64,000 bases of DNA, from contig NZ_JNYJ01000007.1 in assembly GCF_000716715.1 (NCBI RefSeq), positions 124,001-188,000 on the forward strand, written 5' to 3'. This stretch comes from Dactylosporangium aurantiacum. GTDB taxonomy: Bacteria; Actinomycetota; Actinomycetes; Mycobacteriales; Micromonosporaceae. A model generated the notes under the pieces. That model ran no database searches. It saw only the letters and a list, made by a program, of their open reading frames with translations, and was not told the DNA's origin. Position 1 is the stretch's first letter. The number at the start of each line of letters is the position of its first letter. Shown here in pieces: positions 1 to 8,061 of this stretch. Position numbers and translations under genes: made by a program.

Positions 1-25
1 GGGCGGTAAAGGGCTCACGGCATAG

Positions 26-121
26 GCGGTGGGCTGGCGGCACAGCGGTGCGGAGCGGGCGGGGCGGTGGGCCGGCGGCGCAGCGGTGCGGAGCGGGCGG
101 GGCGGTGGGCCGGCGGCGCAG
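26..121. repeat. 38-bp tandem repeat, about 2.5 copies
   Basis: A very G-rich 38-bp unit beginning GCGGTGGGC starts at 26, 64 and 102. The first copy has two substitutions and the third is partial. It lies beyond the 3' end of rmuC and, together with the duplicated rmuC tail at about 131-280, fills the 281 bases before the first gene. I see no gene in 1-281. Confidence 0.85.
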
Positions 122-130
122 CAGCGCGTG

Positions 131-245
131 CAAGGTGCGGGCAGGGCGATGGTCAGGTTGGTGGTCTCCGCCGGGGCCCGGCAAGCAGCACCTCGTCCTC
201 GGGCTCGGCGACCCTCGGCGACCCTCGGCGGGCCTCGGCGGACCC
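131..245 (-). pseudogene. Degenerate duplicate of the rmuC 3' end
   Basis: Read on the minus strand, this stretch encodes EDEVLLAGPRRRPPT followed by TGA at 155-153. The true end of rmuC is EYEMLLAALREDPST followed by TGA at 284-282. DNA identity continues past the stop (GTGCGGG...GGTCAGG in both copies), so the stop-proximal coding region and its downstream flank were duplicated about 129 bp apart. The region upstream of the copy (206-260) is short GGCGGACCC/CTCGGCG-type repeats. This is inferred from sequence similarity; the copy has no start codon and is not a gene. Confidence 0.7.
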
Positions 246-281
246 GGCGGACCCGGCGGAGAAGTGCGGGCTGGGTGGTGG

Positions 282-1577
282 TCAGGTGGATGGGTCTTCG
301 CGGAGCGCGGCGAGCAGCATCTCGTACTCGGACTCGGCGGCCTCGGCGGGCCCCGTGGGCTCGGCGTGCTCGGCGGGCAGGGCGGACCCGGCGGATTCGG
401 CGGGCTGGGCCGAGGGCCGGTCGGGGTCGGGCGGGTCCTGCTGGTGGGACTGGAGGTGGCGGGGGGTCAGCTCGACCTGGGGCGGGGTGGGCAGCGGGTC
501 GGCGCTGATGCCGAGCTCGGCGAGCCGGCGGGCGCTGACCAGGACGCGGGCCTCCAGGGAGCCGACGGCCCTGTTGTATGACGACACGGCCGTGCCCAGG
601 GCGGTGCCGACCTTGGCGAAGTGGTCGCCCATGGTGGCGAGGCGGGCGTAGAGCTCGCGGCCGGTCCGGTGGACGGCGAGGGCGTTGTGGGCGAGCGACT
701 CCTGGCGCCACGCATAGGCGATGGTGCGCAGCAGGGCGACCAGGGTGGCGGGGGTGGCGAGGACGACGTTGCGGGTGAAGGCGTGCTCGAGCAGGGTCGG
801 GTCGTGCTGGAGCGCGGCGTCGAGGAACGTGTCGGCGGGCATGAACAGCACGACGAACTCGGGGGCGGGCTCGAACGCGGCCCAGTAGGACTTGGCGGCC
901 AGGGCGTCGACGTGGCCGCGCAGGTGCTTCGCGTGCTGGGTCAGGTGGGCGGTGCGGCCGGCCTCGTCGCGGGCCTCCATCGCGCTCAGGTAGCCCTCGA
1001 ACGGGGCCTTGGCGTCGACGACGACCTGGCGGCCGCCGTGCAGGCGCACGACCAGGTCCGGGCGCACGACGCCGGTGTCGGTGGCGGCGGTGACCTGCTC
1101 GTCGAAGTCGCAGTGCTCCAGCATGCCGGCGGCCTCGACGATGCGGCGCAGCTGGTGCTCGCCCCACCGGCCGCGGATCTGCGGGGCGCGCAGCGCCGAG
1201 ACCAGCTGGCGGGTCTCGGTGCGCAGCTCGCCCGAGACGTCGTGCATGGCGCGGACCTGCTCGCGGAGTGACTCGTAGGCGCCGACCCGGTCGCGCTCCA
1301 GGTCGGCGACGCGCCGCTCATAGCGCAGCAGCGCCTCGTGCAGCGGGGCGACGGCGTCGGCGACCGCGTCCTGCGTCTGGTCGCGGGCCTCGTAGGTGAG
1401 GGACCGCAGCGACGACTCGAGCCGGGCCTCGCCGTCGCGGGTGGCCTGCAGGGTCGCCTCCAGCTTCGCCACATCGACGGCCGCGCGTGACCGCGCGGCG
1501 AACCAGCCGAGCGCGGTGCCGGCGGCGAGCCCGATGAGGAGGCCGAGGATCAGCAGCAGTTCCACGGGTATCAGCAT
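282..1577 (-). CDS. rmuC: DNA recombination protein RmuC
   Basis: A 431-residue RmuC-family protein. Residues 1-22 form an N-terminal membrane anchor, followed by an Ala/Arg/Glu-rich coiled coil (about 30-120). The conserved RmuC domain starts with RGRWGE (135-140) and includes RPDLVV (172-177) and VDAKAP (187-192). RmuC proteins are predicted PD-(D/E)XK-like nucleases that limit inverted-repeat-stimulated rearrangements; that role is family knowledge. The start is the ATG at 1577, directly before the hydrophobic anchor; in-frame sequence further upstream lacks it. The last 60 or so residues are a low-complexity Pro/Glu/Ala tail, part of which was duplicated downstream. It is divergent from the gene at 1599 with only 21 bp between starts. 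Confidence 0.93.
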   Translation of the reverse strand: MLIPVELLLILGLLIGLAAGTALGWFAARSRAAVDVAKLEATLQATRDGEARLESSLRSLTYEARDQTQDAVADAVAPLHEALLRYERRVADLERDRVGAYESLREQVRAMHDVSGELRTETRQLVSALRAPQIRGRWGEHQLRRIVEAAGMLEHCDFDEQVTAATDTGVVRPDLVVRLHGGRQVVVDAKAPFEGYLSAMEARDEAGRTAHLTQHAKHLRGHVDALAAKSYWAAFEPAPEFVVLFMPADTFLDAALQHDPTLLEHAFTRNVVLATPATLVALLRTIAYAWRQESLAHNALAVHRTGRELYARLATMGDHFAKVGTALGTAVSSYNRAVGSLEARVLVSARRLAELGISADPLPTPPQVELTPRHLQSHQQDPPDPDRPSAQPAESAGSALPAEHAEPTGPAEAAESEYEMLLAALREDPST

Positions 1578-1598
1578 GCACGAGGGGTGTGACAGAAA

Positions 1599-2423
1599 AT
1601 GGGTACCGTCAACCTCATGGAGACCTGGATCGTCCTCACCCTGCTGGTGCTGGTCGTGATCGCCCTGGTGGCCGTGGTCGCGGGCGGGCGGCGCAAGCGG
1701 GCCCGGCAGGAGCTCGCCGACGCGCGTGAGGACGCCCTGCGCTGGTACGAACGCCTCGGCGGCCAGGTGATGAACCTGACCGGGGACGCCCCGGCGGTCC
1801 GCCAGGCGCTCGCCGACGCCGGGGAGCGCTACACCGCCGCCGGCGCCCAGCTGGAGCGCGCGACCTCGGTGAAGCAGTACGAGCTGGTCCGCGAGACCGC
1901 CCTGGAAGGGCTCGCGTACGCGCGGGCGGCCCGGGTGGCGCTCGGCATCGACCCCGGCCCGGACCTGCCGCCGCTCGCCGGGGGCCGCACCGGGCAGCTG
2001 ACCAGGGAGCGTGAGGTCGACGTGCAGGGCCACCGGTTCCGGGCCGGGCCGCAGCCGGGCGACGCCACGCCGTACTACTACCCGGGCGGCATGGTCGCCG
2101 GTCGCGGGGTGCCGGCCGGCTGGTACTCCGAGCCGTGGTGGAAGACCGCGCTGGTCGCCGGCGCGTGGGGGGTCGGTTCGCTGCTGGTGTTCGACGCCCT
2201 GTTCAGCCCCGCGTGGGGCGACACCGGCTACGACGCGGGCTTCAACGCCGGCTTCGACCAGGGATACGACCAGGGATACGACGCGGGCGACGCCGGAGAC
2301 GCCGGAGACGCGGGCCAGGACTACGACCCGGGCGCGGACGCCGGCTTCGGCGAAGCAGGAGACGCCGGAGACGGCGGTTTCGATGCAGGAGGCGACTTCG
2401 GCGACTTCGGCGGCGATTTCTGA
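1599..2423 (+). CDS. Membrane protein with Gly/Asp-rich C-terminal tail
   Basis: A 274-residue protein with no recognised enzymatic motif. It has an N-terminal membrane segment (about 8-30) followed by a basic patch (RRKRAR), a helical cytoplasmic-looking region (35-125), a second hydrophobic segment (about 183-202), and a low-complexity tail (209-274) made of repeated GYD/GFD/AGDAGD units ending DFGDFGGDF. The ATG at 1599 has GAGGGG 11 nt upstream. The ATG at 1617 sits immediately before the hydrophobic stretch and is the alternative. The tail resembles Gly-rich intrinsically disordered regions; its function is unknown. It is divergent from rmuC and convergent with the TPR gene at 2439, with 15 bp between. 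Confidence 0.8.
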   Translation: MGTVNLMETWIVLTLLVLVVIALVAVVAGGRRKRARQELADAREDALRWYERLGGQVMNLTGDAPAVRQALADAGERYTAAGAQLERATSVKQYELVRETALEGLAYARAARVALGIDPGPDLPPLAGGRTGQLTREREVDVQGHRFRAGPQPGDATPYYYPGGMVAGRGVPAGWYSEPWWKTALVAGAWGVGSLLVFDALFSPAWGDTGYDAGFNAGFDQGYDQGYDAGDAGDAGDAGQDYDPGADAGFGEAGDAGDGGFDAGGDFGDFGGDF

Positions 2424-2438
2424 CGCGCAGCCGGCCCG

Positions 2439-4367
2439 TCAGTACCGGCTGCCCTGCGCCCCCCGCGCCGCCCGCTCCGCCAGCGCCAGGTCCGACGCCG
2501 CCGCCCGCGCGAACGGGCTGTTCGCCCCCAGCAGCTGCGCGTACACCGACTGCGCCGCCCGGTACTCGGTGACGGCCTCGTCGAGCCGGCCCAGGTCGTG
2601 CAGCACGCTGGCCAGCCGGTGCCGCGACACGGCCGTGTCCAGGTGGACCGGGCCCAGCAGGTGCAGCCGGCTGCCCAGCACCGCCCGGTGCTCCGCCTCG
2701 GCCTCGGGCAGCCGCCCCGCGTGGTGCAGCGCCGAGGCGAGCAGGCTGCGGCTCATGAGGGTGTCGCGGTGCTCCGGGCCGAGCAGCCGCGCCCGGGCCC
2801 GCATGACCGTGCTGTGCTCGTCGATCGCCCGGTCGAGCTCGCCCATGTCCTGGTACACCTTGGCGAGGTTGCTCCGCGAGATCAGCGTCTCCTGGTGGTT
2901 GCTGCCCAGCACCCTGGTCCGCGCCTCGAGGACCCGCTGGTGCTCGCCCTCGGAGCGGGTCAGGTCGCCCAGCTGGTGGTAGATCGTGGCGAGATGGCTG
3001 CGGCTGGTCAGCGTGTCCGGGTGGTCCTCGCCGAGGATGCGCATCCGGGCGGTGAGCACCTCGTCGCACTCCACCAGGGCCTCGGCCAGCCGGTCCAGGT
3101 CGCGCAGCACGGTCGCGTGCTGGTCGCGGGCGGTGAGGGTGTCCGGGTGGTCCCAGCCGAGGGCGTGCGCGCGGGCGTCGACGATCTCGCCGTACGCCTC
3201 CTTCGCCTCCTGCAGCTGGCCCCGCCAGTGCAGGTCGGTCGCCCGCTGCCAGCTCGCCGAGTCGTCGTAGACCCGCGGGGCGGGCGACGGGCGGCGGCGC
3301 GGCTCGGGATTGGGCCACTGCTCCGGGTCGGGCTCCGGCTCCGGGTCGGTCCTGGCGTGCTGCGCCGGGATCGCCGCCGAGCCGGCACCCGCGGGCGGGC
3401 CGAAGACCGGCGCCGCGGTGCCGAAGCCGGGCGCCGGCGGCCGCATGACCGGCGGCCGGGGTGCCGGGGGCGGTGGCGGCGCCTGCCGGTGCGGCTCGGG
3501 CCGGCTCGGGATCCGCACCGGCTGCGGCTCGAAGATCTCGTCGTCCACGTACGGGTCGGGCTCCGGCTCGAACGAGTCGGGCGAGAACCGTTCGGGCACG
3601 AACCGGTCCGCCGGCGCGTTCCCGGCGGGGCCGTTGCCGGCCGGGGACAGCACCACGTCGGGCACCTCGATCGGTGACTCGAGGCCGCGCCGGCGCAGCT
3701 CCCGCTTGAGCGAGACGATCGCGTCGGAGATGCCGTCGCTGGCGTCGCCGAGCCGCCACGCCACCGCCATCACCGGCCGGTCCAGCGCGATGCTCAGCTG
3801 CCGCACCGAGCTCAGGATCGAGTCGTCGGGGGAGGCGTTGACGATGACCAGTGCCGCCTGGAACGCCGCGGTCTGGCCGACCAGCAGCGCCTGGTACGTG
3901 CTCTGCATGCGGGCGATGGAGAACCCGGTGCCGGCCCGGATGTCGACGATGATGTGCGACTCCGACATGGCGATCGGCCCGAGGAAGTACCCGAAGACCG
4001 GCTGGAGCTTCTGCCCCTCGCGCCCGGCCGCCTCGTACAGCGCGGCGTTGGCCCCCTCGTGATACGCGATCGCCTGCGGGGCGTGACCGCGGATGAGCTG
4101 CACGAACCGGTCGTAGGCGCCCTCGGCGTCACCCTCGAGCTGAGCCTTGCCGGCGGAGGCGAGGCGCTCCTCCCGGTCGGTGGAGCGGACCACGATCGTG
4201 CCGCCGGACAGTCCCGCGAGCCCCACCAGCACGCCGGCCGCGACGAGGGCGGCAGCGCCGGCGGTGCTGCGGAACTGCATCGTGGTGAGCACGCCCAGCG
4301 CGACCAGGGCGAGCCCGACGAGCACGACGGTGAATCGGGTCTGGCTACTCCATCGTCCGCCAGTCAT
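2439..4367 (-). CDS. Membrane-anchored tetratricopeptide repeat protein
   Basis: A 642-residue protein. Two closely spaced transmembrane helices lie at about 11-31 and 36-57, then a globular region (60-230), a Pro/Glu-rich linker (about 230-385) and a C-terminal array of kinesin-light-chain type TPRs (about 390-630) with the recurring pattern LG..HPDTL.SR..LA. TPR arrays mediate protein contacts; no catalytic motif is visible. The ATG at 4367 was chosen because AGAAGAGGA stands 5-10 nt before it and because the extra upstream in-frame residues are Cys/Arg-rich and implausible. Its TPR style matches the NB-ARC/TPR proteins at 34-43 kb, but it has no P-loop. Probably a single-gene unit with its promoter in 4368-4522. 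Confidence 0.85.
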   Translation of the reverse strand: MTGGRWSSQTRFTVVLVGLALVALGVLTTMQFRSTAGAAALVAAGVLVGLAGLSGGTIVVRSTDREERLASAGKAQLEGDAEGAYDRFVQLIRGHAPQAIAYHEGANAALYEAAGREGQKLQPVFGYFLGPIAMSESHIIVDIRAGTGFSIARMQSTYQALLVGQTAAFQAALVIVNASPDDSILSSVRQLSIALDRPVMAVAWRLGDASDGISDAIVSLKRELRRRGLESPIEVPDVVLSPAGNGPAGNAPADRFVPERFSPDSFEPEPDPYVDDEIFEPQPVRIPSRPEPHRQAPPPPPAPRPPVMRPPAPGFGTAAPVFGPPAGAGSAAIPAQHARTDPEPEPDPEQWPNPEPRRRPSPAPRVYDDSASWQRATDLHWRGQLQEAKEAYGEIVDARAHALGWDHPDTLTARDQHATVLRDLDRLAEALVECDEVLTARMRILGEDHPDTLTSRSHLATIYHQLGDLTRSEGEHQRVLEARTRVLGSNHQETLISRSNLAKVYQDMGELDRAIDEHSTVMRARARLLGPEHRDTLMSRSLLASALHHAGRLPEAEAEHRAVLGSRLHLLGPVHLDTAVSRHRLASVLHDLGRLDEAVTEYRAAQSVYAQLLGANSPFARAAASDLALAERAARGAQGSRY

Positions 4368-4522
4368 CGGTCCTCTTCTACGCGATGTTCGCGATGATGC
4401 AAGCCCGCAGCAACGAGAAAGATCCGCAGCGTGACAAGAATCCTCCCACGAATGAACCAGTCCACGGTAGATCGCGCCCGTGAACCCTGCCATTCACGTA
4501 GTCCCGAATATAAAAGTGTCAA

Positions 4523-5014
4523 TTACGCGACAGAACGCTCGTGCTCCAGCAGCCAGCGCTTCACGGGCAGCCCCCAGCGGAACCCGCCCAGCGTCCCGTC
4601 GGTGCGCAGCACCCGGTGGCACGGCACGAACAGGGCGGCCGCGTTGCGGGCGCAGGCCTGCGCGGCGGCCCGGATCGCGGGCGGGCGGCCGGCGAGCGCG
4701 GCGAACTCGCGGTACGTCACCGGCGCGCCCGCCGGCACCGAGCGCAGCACGTCCCACGCGTGGGTGAGGAACTGCCCGCCGGCGCGCTGGCGCACGGGGA
4801 CCGTGTCGATCGCCGTCAGGTCACCGTCCAGGTAGGACAGTGCGGCCTTGCCGGCGTCGCCGACGTCGTCGCGCCGCCGCAGGTCCGTCACGTCGACGAA
4901 CGGCGCGAGCGTCGCCAGGTCCGCGGTGAACCCGCTGGCCAGCACCGCGCCGTCGCCGTCCACGACGATCGTGAGCGGCCCGGCGGCCGTCGGGGTGGTC
5001 GAGTAGTACAGCAT
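4523..5014 (-). CDS. ogt: Methylated-DNA-[protein]-cysteine S-methyltransferase
   Basis: A 163-residue O6-alkylguanine-DNA alkyltransferase. The acceptor motif PCHRV is at 131-135 (Cys132), with the upstream helix-turn-helix PVTYREFAALAGRP and the ARN...LFVPCHRV context typical of Ogt/AGT. The protein transfers the alkyl group from O6-alkylguanine to Cys132 in a suicide reaction. Its ATG shares one base with the TGA of the Ada/AlkA gene (TGATG at 5016-5012), so the two are translationally coupled and form an alkylation-repair operon. Confidence 0.95.
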   Translation of the reverse strand: MLYYSTTPTAAGPLTIVVDGDGAVLASGFTADLATLAPFVDVTDLRRRDDVGDAGKAALSYLDGDLTAIDTVPVRQRAGGQFLTHAWDVLRSVPAGAPVTYREFAALAGRPPAIRAAAQACARNAAALFVPCHRVLRTDGTLGGFRWGLPVKRWLLEHERSVA

Positions 5015-6420
5015 CAGCAGCTCCTCCAGAGTCTGATCACGGCGTAGGAACGCCAGGGCCGCCAGCGCTCGGCGTGCGCGGCCAGGGACTTCGGGTCGTC
5101 GGGCAGGCCGAGGGCGCGCGCGCCGCGCAGCACCCCCAGGTCGGTCGGCAGGAACGCGTCGGGGTCGCCGAGGGCGCGCATCGCGGTGTACTGGGCCGTC
5201 CAGTCGCCGATGCCGGGCACCTCCTTGAGCCGGGCGGTCGTCTCGGCGCGGTCGCCGCCGCCGTCCAGCTCCAGGTCGCCGCCGGCGACCGCGGCCGCCA
5301 GGGCCCGCAGCGTGCGCCGCCGGGCGGTGGGCATGGCGAACGCGTCGTCCGGCAGGTCGAGCAGCTCGGCGGCGGTCGGGAAGGCGTCGCCGGTGACGAG
5401 CCGGCGCAGCACGGTGCGCGCCGCGGCGACGGAGATCTGCTGCCCGACCACCGCACGGACCGCGATCTCGAACCCGTCGGTGGCGCGCGGCACCCGTACC
5501 CCCGGCTCCTTCAACACCATCGGCGCCAGCAGCGGGTCGTCGCCGAGCGTGGCGTCCACGGCCGCCGGGTCGGCGTCCAGGTCGAGCAGGCGGCGGCAGC
5601 GGGCCACCGCGGGCGCCAGGTCGCGCAGGTCGGCGAGGTGCAGCGTGGCCGCGACGTGGCCGTCGCCGGGGCGCAGCACGGCGGTCCCGGAGCCGTGCGG
5701 CAGGCGCAGGTTGCGCCGGTACGCCTCGCCCTCGCGCCCGTCGATGCCCTCGATCGCCCGGTCACCGAGGAACGACAGCAGCGCCTCGGCGTGCAGCGGC
5801 GCGCGGAACGGCAGCCGCACCTGCACCACCCCCGGATCCTGTTCCGGCTGGGTGCGCCGGATCCGCAGGTCGGAGGGGGTGCGGCCGTAGATCTCGCGGA
5901 CCGTGTCGTTGAACTGCCGCACGCTGCCGAACCCGGCCGCGAACGCGATCTCGGCGAGCCCGAGCCGGGTCGTCTCGATCAGCACCCTGGCCGTCTGCGC
6001 GCGCTGCGCCCGGGCCAGCGCGAGAGGGCCGGCCCCGACCTCCGCGGTGAGCATGCGGTGCAGATGTCGTTCGGTGTACCCGAGCCGCCCCGCCAGTCCG
6101 GGCACCCCGTCCCGGTCGACGACCCCGTCGGCGATCAGGCGCATCGCCCGGCCGACCACGTCGCCGCGCACGTCCCAGGCCGGCGAGCCCGGCGCGGCGT
6201 CCGGCCGGCAGCGCAGGCAGGCGCGGAACCCCTCCCGCTGCGCCGCGGCCGCCGTCGGCAGGAAGCGGACGTTCTCGGCCTTCGGCACGATCGCCGGGCA
6301 CGACGGCCGGCAGTAGATCCTCGTCGAGGTGACCGCGGTGACGAAGACCCCGTCGAACCGCGCGTCGCGGCTGGTCGCCGCCTTGCGGCAGGTATCGAAG
6401 TCCAGTTCCATGCCACCCAT
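5014..6420 (-). CDS. Ada/AlkA fusion: methyl-sensing regulator and 3-methyladenine glycosylase
   Basis: A 468-residue three-part protein. The N-terminal Ada-type metal domain has cysteines 37, 41, 68 and 71 (YCRPSCPA and CLRC), known in Ada to accept methyl groups from phosphotriesters. An AraC-type helix-turn-helix region follows (about 90-190), then an AlkA-like glycosylase domain (about 200-468) with helix-hairpin-helix VPGIGDW and the catalytic Asp in FLPTDLGV. This fusion is common in actinomycetes and combines sensing, transcriptional activation and base excision. Start is the ATG at 6420 with GGGGGCAGG about 8 nt upstream; ATG 6411 is the alternative. It probably activates its own operon with ogt. 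Confidence 0.93.
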   Translation of the reverse strand: MGGMELDFDTCRKAATSRDARFDGVFVTAVTSTRIYCRPSCPAIVPKAENVRFLPTAAAAQREGFRACLRCRPDAAPGSPAWDVRGDVVGRAMRLIADGVVDRDGVPGLAGRLGYTERHLHRMLTAEVGAGPLALARAQRAQTARVLIETTRLGLAEIAFAAGFGSVRQFNDTVREIYGRTPSDLRIRRTQPEQDPGVVQVRLPFRAPLHAEALLSFLGDRAIEGIDGREGEAYRRNLRLPHGSGTAVLRPGDGHVAATLHLADLRDLAPAVARCRRLLDLDADPAAVDATLGDDPLLAPMVLKEPGVRVPRATDGFEIAVRAVVGQQISVAAARTVLRRLVTGDAFPTAAELLDLPDDAFAMPTARRRTLRALAAAVAGGDLELDGGGDRAETTARLKEVPGIGDWTAQYTAMRALGDPDAFLPTDLGVLRGARALGLPDDPKSLAAHAERWRPWRSYAVIRLWRSC

Positions 6421-6485
6421 CCTGCCCCCCAGGTCCGCCCCTCGGCTGGCGGCTTTCGGACCTGGGTGTCGGGTGGTCGTGGGCT

Positions 6486-6499
6486 GTCCGGTACCGGAC
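6486..6499. promoter_or_regulatory. 14-bp perfect palindrome, possible operator
   Basis: GTCCGGTACCGGAC is a perfect inverted repeat between the divergent Ada/AlkA gene (start 6420) and the Asp-rich protein gene (start 6604). Its centre is 72 bp from the Ada/AlkA start. It could be an operator for either gene; no partner regulator is identified. Confidence 0.35.
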
Positions 6500-6603
6500 C
6501 GCCCGGTGGCACATTTGCGGGATTCAGCCGATCGGGCGGTTGTCTAAGTTGGTCCCACCAGCGAGAAACAAACGGCCCCCCAGCCGAGATGGAGATAAGC
6601 ACC

Positions 6604-7143
6604 ATGAGCGAGTACGACACCGACGCGACCGCCGGCACCGACGAGGCCGGCACCGGCTACGGCGAGTCCGAGATCATCACGCTGCAGGGCGAGGACGGCT
6701 CCACGATCTACGCCGTCGACGTCGACCACGACGGCGACGCCGAGGCCGCCGGGCACGACCGGGACAACGACGGCCAGCTGGAGGAGATCGCGCTGGACAC
6801 CGACGGTGACGGCACGCTCGAGACGACGATGGTCGACCTGGACGGCAACGGCACGTTCGACGCCGTGCTCACCGACACCGACGGCGACGGGGTCAAGGAC
6901 GTCGCGGCGCTGGACGCCAACGGCGACGGCCTCGTCGACCGCGTGGTCGCCGACACCGACGGCGACGGCGTCATCGACACCGACGTCAGGGACGAGAACT
7001 TCGACGGCGTCGCCGACTCCGTCTCCCAGGACAGCGACGGCGACGGCGACAGCGACGTGACGGTCACCGACACCGACGGCGACGGCACGTTCGAGACGGT
7101 CCGCTACGACGACCCGACCACCAACCCGCTCGCGCAGGCCTGA
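6604..7143 (+). CDS. Asp-rich protein with DxDGDG calcium-loop-like repeats
   Basis: A 179-residue, extremely acidic protein: 42 residues are Asp. About ten repeats of the form DTDGDG-x-x-(D/E)-x (for example 65-70, 91-96 and 119-124) resemble EF-hand/dockerin or thrombospondin type-3 calcium loops. There is no signal peptide, membrane segment or Cys. The ATG at 6604 has GGAGATAAG upstream. Calcium binding is inferred from the loop pattern; a cytosolic location is inferred from the missing signal. It stands alone, followed by a strong hairpin terminator at 7161-7196. A possible -10 (TAAGTT, 6545-6550) would give a 5' leader of about 45-50 nt. Confidence 0.85.
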   Translation: MSEYDTDATAGTDEAGTGYGESEIITLQGEDGSTIYAVDVDHDGDAEAAGHDRDNDGQLEEIALDTDGDGTLETTMVDLDGNGTFDAVLTDTDGDGVKDVAALDANGDGLVDRVVADTDGDGVIDTDVRDENFDGVADSVSQDSDGDGDSDVTVTDTDGDGTFETVRYDDPTTNPLAQA

Positions 7144-7160
7144 CCCGCGCCGCACGACCG

Positions 7161-7196
7161 GCACCCGGCCGCCCCGACCGAGGGGCGGCCGGGTGC
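7161..7196. terminator. Hairpin terminator between convergent genes
   Basis: A perfect 15-bp stem (7161-7175 pairing with 7182-7196) with a GACCGA loop lies between the convergent genes ending at 7143 and 7200. There is no T tract, typical of actinobacterial I-shaped terminators; it can serve both strands. Confidence 0.8.
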
Positions 7197-7199
7197 GGG

Positions 7200-8027
7200 T
7201 CAGGTGTGGTGGCGGCGCGACAGCCAGGTCGCGCCGAAGTCGACCAGGGCGCGCTGGCGCATCAGCCGGGCCGTGCCCGACCCGACCGGGCCCACCCGCT
7301 CCAGCCCCGTGATCGCCGCGAAGTCCTTGCCGAGCGGCTCGAACAGCGACGTGTCGTCGGCGAGCTCCACGTACTCGACCCAGCGCCGCTCGCCGCCGAC
7401 CAGCACCGGCGAGCCCTGCCGCAGCCGCCGCGGCGGGTGCGGTGTCCGCGCCCGGTACTCCGCCAGGTGCAGCGACGTGTTGTTGTCGTGCCCCACGCCC
7501 AGCAGCAGCACCCAGGCGTCCGCCTCGTAGAGCCGCGCGAGGGGCGAGCCCTCGCCGAGCCCGTCGTCGAGCGTGTGGCCGTCGGTGATGCGCCGCGCGT
7601 CCGGCCCGTGCGCGGCGAACGACACCGTCGGGTGGGCGCTGCGCAGTACACCCGGAAAACTGCGGAAACACTCGACGACGGCACCCATGAAGTAGGTCGG
7701 CGTGGTCCGCGGGTCGAAGGCCGGCGTCTCCGACCGGATGACCTCCCACCAGGACTGCGGCACCGCTGGGTTGCCCCAGTCCGACGGCTCCGTCAGGTGC
7801 CGCGAATGCGTCGGCATCACCAGCGTGCCGGCCGGCCCGACCGCCTCCAGCAGCGCCGTCACGACCGCCTGCGCGCCGCCGGCGACCCAGCCGAGCCGCG
7901 ACAGCGACGAGTGGACGATGACCGTCGCGCCGGCCGGCAGGCCGAGCGTCGCCAGCTGCGCGACCATGCCGCGGACGGTGCCGGGCACGGCCGCCCGGGC
8001 GACGGCGTCCTGCTCCACAACCGGCAC
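7200..8027 (-). CDS. Aminoglycoside N(3)-acetyltransferase family protein
   Basis: A protein of about 275 residues of the AAC(3)/YokD family. It has the family signature VIVHSSLSRLGWV near the N terminus, then GTLVMPTHS, an H-x-TVSFAAHG segment, and LLGVGHDNNTSLH. Family members transfer acetyl from acetyl-CoA to the 3-amino group of aminoglycosides; chromosomal members often have unknown natural substrates. No Shine-Dalgarno marks the start. I chose GTG 8027; GTG 8018 and ATG 8063 are alternatives, and ATG 8063 would overlap the start of the divergent isomerase-like gene. Resistance is possible but not shown by sequence alone. Confidence 0.85.
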   Translation of the reverse strand: MPVVEQDAVARAAVPGTVRGMVAQLATLGLPAGATVIVHSSLSRLGWVAGGAQAVVTALLEAVGPAGTLVMPTHSRHLTEPSDWGNPAVPQSWWEVIRSETPAFDPRTTPTYFMGAVVECFRSFPGVLRSAHPTVSFAAHGPDARRITDGHTLDDGLGEGSPLARLYEADAWVLLLGVGHDNNTSLHLAEYRARTPHPPRRLRQGSPVLVGGERRWVEYVELADDTSLFEPLGKDFAAITGLERVGPVGSGTARLMRQRALVDFGATWLSRRHHT

Positions 8028-8061
8028 TCTAGCCGCTGGAAACCGGTGGATACTGGTCGCC

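Noticed and set aside
2248..2423. GACGCCGGA-type repeats in the 3' end of the gene at 1599 as a DNA element
   Set aside because: They follow codon phase (Gly-Asp-Ala units) and are explained by the low-complexity protein tail.
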